From Stutzerimonas stutzeri (lineage in GTDB: Bacteria > Pseudomonadota > Gammaproteobacteria > Pseudomonadales > Pseudomonadaceae), in the NCBI RefSeq assembly GCF_024448715.1, contig NZ_JAMOHZ010000003.1:62001-126000 (forward strand): DNA of 64,000 nucleotides, written 5' to 3'. The translations under genes and the position numbers were made by a program. Below are positions 62,001-64,000 of the stretch, in pieces; the first letter of the stretch is position 1, and every line of letters begins with the position of its first letter. Under the pieces are notes generated by a model, which worked only from the letters and a program-made list of their open reading frames with translations, was not told the origin of the DNA and did not search any database.

Positions 62001-64000
62001 ATCTCCTGCGAGAATTCGTAGAGCTTGTCGCTGGTCAGCTGACCCTGCTCCATCATCTTCGCCAGCTCGGCCGTGCCGACGCCCAGCGCCTTGGCCATGA
62101 TCTGCACGGCACCCGGGAATCGATCGCCCAGCTGACCCTTGAGTTCTTCAGCCTGAATCGTGCCCTTGGACATGATGTCGGTCATGGCCTTGAACGAGCC
62201 GGCAACCTCATCGTCCGTCAGGCGCAGCACCCGAGCCGCCTCAGCCATCGAGCGGAAGATCGCCTCTGTTTTCTCGCCTTCGAGATTGGTGCCGAGCGAT
62301 GCGGCCGCCAGCTTGGAATACTGCAGCGACAGAGTGCGGAACGAGAGCCCCAGTTCGTCAGCGGTCTGTTCGGTAAACTTCAGGGCGCGCTGGACTTTCG
62401 CCTGATCACCTTCGAAGGCGACCGACAGCCGAGACTGAACTGCGTCCATTTCCAGCTGCGCCCGGACCACGCCACCGAGTGCATCCTGAATGCCGTATAG
62501 ACCACCAGTCGCAGCCGCCATCGAGAGCATCTGCCCGCGAAGACGCTGCATCAGCGACAGGGTGGTCCGACCGCTGCTGTTCACCTCGCCGAGCGACTTG
62601 ACCAGGTCACGCAGGGACGTAGCCGCTCCGGCAGCTGGAGTCTTGATCTGACCGATGCCGTTGGCAGCCTGCTTGGCGCCGGTCCCCGCACGCTTGCTGG
62701 CCCCCTCGAATCCGATCAGCGCGGCACGACCACGCAGCAGGATTCCGTTGTTATCGGCGATGCGGCTCTTGAGGCGACCTTGCGCGTCGGCCAACCCGTC
62801 GTTTTGCAGACCAGCCCGGCGCAAGCTGTCGCCCAGCTGAGTGGCGGCCGAGCTTTCCTGAATGAACGCATCCTTCGCAGCCCGGGCCTGACCCTGCGCA
62901 CGGCCGAGGGCCGAGGCCAGTTGCTCCGAAGGCTGAGCGGCTGAACGAACAGCCCCCGCTAGACGCTTCACCTCAGCCTGAGCCGCAGCCCATTCCTGAC
63001 GTGCACCGGTTACCGCCGCTTCCTGTTTCTGGACGGCACGGAGCAACCCGTCGAGCTGCTGACCGGAGCGCGATACCTGATCGACCGCATTGCCGAGTTC
63101 ACGCAAGCTCACCGATCCGCGAGTCGCCTCGTTGGTCGCCGTGCGAATGGTGGTCATCGCATCGCGCAGACCGATGTTGGCCTCACGCAGGGCCACAGGG
63201 TCGATCAGGGGCTTGGCCTGAGTTTGGGTGCGCTGGCTGGCCTGCAGCTCCTGCATACGGGCGCGGAGCACCGTCAGCTGGGTGGCGACCTCTTGCGACG
63301 ATTTGCCCAGTACACCTTGAGCCGCAGCCGCGCCGCGGAAGGTCTGCTCAGCCCGCTCGACAACGTTTTCCAGCGCTGCGTATTCACCCTTGGCCTCGGA
63401 GATTTCGGCCGTCTGCTGGGCGATAGCGTTCTCGGTTTTACGAACTTCGGACGCCAGCTTGGTCTCAGCGCGTTCCATTTCCGACAGCGATTTGGTCAGA
63501 ACGGAATGTGCCTGCCGGTTGCTCTGCAGGGCAGCGTTCTGCGTGCGATAGGCAGCGGTCAGCTGGGCTTCGGCAAGTGCCGCTTCCTGAGCCGCTTTCT
63601 TCGTCTGTTGGGTGCGCAGGGAAGCATCGACCAGTTTCGTCTCCCGAGCTGGGGTCGGCTTCTCCTGATAATTGTTGCGGGCCTTGGCCAGAGCCGCTTC
63701 TGCTGCGATCGACGCCTTGGTTGCCTTGCGCTGGGCAGCGGCGTATTCGTTCAGTTGAGCCTTGGTGGCAGCGGCAGCCTGAGCCTCCTTGGCCAACGCA
63801 GCAGCGGACTGCTCGACTTCTTTCTGCAGGCTATCGCCGGCACGGGCGACCATCTGCTGGGTGCGGGTCAAATCGGCATAGCTGTCGCGGGACTTGGCCA
63901 ATTCTGCGGACTGACGGGCGAATGCCTCACCGGCGCGCTCAGCGGTCTGTTGCAGCTTGGTCAGGGCCTGAACGCTACCGCTGACGGCCTTCAGTTTGTC
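59054..64000 (-). CDS. Phage tail tape measure protein, partial
   Basis: At least 1,648 codons, open at the right edge; a TTG at 63901 is in frame but the coding sequence continues past it, so the true start is outside the window. The first visible third is alanine/glutamine-rich coiled coil. Next comes the tape measure N-terminal-type domain (VQRALKFTEQTADELGLSF.., LKGQLGDRFPGAVQIMAKALGV), then a hydrophobic block around 61500-61800, then further coiled coil and a glycine-rich C-terminal part. It sets tail length and forms the DNA channel. Its length implies a siphophage tail of well over 200 nm by the usual 0.15 nm-per-residue rule. Confidence 0.9.
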   Translation of the reverse strand, partial: DKLKAVSGSVQALTKLQQTAERAGEAFARQSAELAKSRDSYADLTRTQQMVARAGDSLQKEVEQSAAALAKEAQAAAATKAQLNEYAAAQRKATKASIAAEAALAKARNNYQEKPTPARETKLVDASLRTQQTKKAAQEAALAEAQLTAAYRTQNAALQSNRQAHSVLTKSLSEMERAETKLASEVRKTENAIAQQTAEISEAKGEYAALENVVERAEQTFRGAAAAQGVLGKSSQEVATQLTVLRARMQELQASQRTQTQAKPLIDPVALREANIGLRDAMTTIRTATNEATRGSVSLRELGNAVDQVSRSGQQLDGLLRAVQKQEAAVTGARQEWAAAQAEVKRLAGAVRSAAQPSEQLASALGRAQGQARAAKDAFIQESSAATQLGDSLRRAGLQNDGLADAQGRLKSRIADNNGILLRGRAALIGFEGASKRAGTGAKQAANGIGQIKTPAAGAATSLRDLVKSLGEVNSSGRTTLSLMQRLRGQMLSMAAATGGLYGIQDALGGVVRAQLEMDAVQSRLSVAFEGDQAKVQRALKFTEQTADELGLSFRTLSLQYSKLAAASLGTNLEGEKTEAIFRSMAEAARVLRLTDDEVAGSFKAMTDIMSKGTIQAEELKGQLGDRFPGAVQIMAKALGVGTAELAKMMEQGQLTSDKLYEFSQEMAKRVAPALAEAMESASAKIARLQNAVFETQLAIAKSGFLDELTEGVEYLTDSLNDPAVQEGFKKLGYYLGELIKLGVVLVENIDAVVAVLGTLLALKIAGTLASSLIGMGKAATTLYGALKLVSVQLGVMRAASIAATGGVSGMAAVLAAGAAKAGLYGLIAAEIYLIADAAYEAYKANEQLNRQTEKARAAQVTAAKELSEAEAKLNRLQQEGKGSLIVTQEKIALGAESIADKTRQAAAAYKAGTTAQNGYIRSSEELIKMTDEQVDAYQEVLLARMKVLTAVQQQGILNPDDEDAVDMAAKAEKEWHKLRVVLHETVAVEKERKAALGETAGAMAEVAETTEQATQKADDLKRRFDAVAKMNFDNTVLALEKVHDAKMAALVLSGADEQALLTATTQYESERLAIVRKFAQTQLDLVEQDTEKRRQILDRQKLTDEARAKELRSIEQEASKARIEIVQQEVQAVSSARDQALNRYMSSLQKVADLDRRIADLRMQGEFQIADIRRSAMTDVESYQNRQREITQLNSRIAQEAAKGNYEAAEALAQRQMSLAQSLNEEVKDGERVVVSKERASANAVQATKLANENLIKVLQQRKDLEHATAEQQRKLYESLTTALEKLNKTLAQLSGAKEIDIPLTIDEARAKAEMERAAAAMKASALKEKIGVPVIADTREYVAQFKSNVLSEDGTQITVGVFLEDGAYKLKVNEILDDTIVATAHVEMSGPDLQTAIARAREIIQGDLPKMQLAFDSAKTYAEYQSLTGEMQREIAQDSFVVTSQFEAETTEIDATVQRYSSQVTAAPVQFNPDASLINEARVAIAQPITVPVIFKSAGGDSFSQFPTADASAATGFAYGGYTGPGGKWKPAGVVHAGEHVQPQEVVREPGALEFLERIRRDGFQETMQDMQRRMRGYAMGGVVAQPKPAGLSPLAPASPAWATPVDRGTLSFHLPGGESFSLQTSGGNWDELSRAALKYSRPHRS

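Noticed and set aside
59054..63901. Tape measure gene as complete with a start at 63901
   Set aside because: That start is a TTG without a ribosome site and the frame stays open to the window edge with the same coiled-coil composition, so the gene is partial.

Overview
The window reads as a GC-rich pseudomonad chromosome, most likely the Stutzerimonas (Pseudomonas stutzeri) group. This rests on family content (CysK, DUF748, MoxR/VWA pair, DUF6901, DUF1652, Uup, Slt, CheV) and on Pseudomonas-style Fur and FliA promoters. It is an inference, because no rRNA or other species marker is present. No tRNA, rRNA, IS element or CRISPR array was found.

Layout. 1-15.2 kb holds housekeeping genes: cysK (cut by the left edge), a DUF748 protein, a MoxR ATPase and VWA protein around a GFA-type zinc protein, a DUF2937/class II amidotransferase pair, a universal stress protein, DUF6901, uup, slt, a MOSC protein, cheV behind a near-perfect FliA promoter, and yegS. 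15.5-28.4 kb is a Wzy-type exopolysaccharide locus: initiating sugar-phosphate transferase, Wzb-like phosphatase, Wzc-like tyrosine kinase, secreted GH5 glycosidase, polymerase-like membrane protein, GT2 and GT26 transferases, gmd-rmd for GDP-D-rhamnose, and wza behind a long structured leader with an ops-like motif. No flippase is present. 28.6-31.5 kb holds a small acidic protein, a TonB receptor reduced by deletion to its C-terminal barrel, and its intact DUF3649-PepSY-DUF3325 partners. 32.3-36.8 kb carries a DUF421 membrane protein and an orphan PP2C phosphatase / Ser-Thr kinase / FHA signalling module.

37-50.1 kb is a complete hydroxamate siderophore system. On the + strand lie a ferric-siderophore reductase and a FhuCBD-type importer. 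On the - strand lie a TonB receptor and the operon N-hydroxylase / MFS exporter / acyltransferase / NIS synthetase / Rieske oxygenase. The enzyme set matches alcaligin (AlcA, AlcB, AlcC, AlcE). Each arm begins at a promoter overlapped by a Fur-box-like sequence.

From about 50.2 kb to the right edge is the left part of a prophage. Small early-type genes run rightward (50.7-52.2 kb). Two small holin-like membrane proteins and a long tail module (tail-tip/fibre candidates, hub-like protein, tape measure cut by the edge) run leftward. Three copies of a 17-bp inverted repeat (TTCAAC-N5-GTTGAA) lie around the early block and are candidate phage operators.
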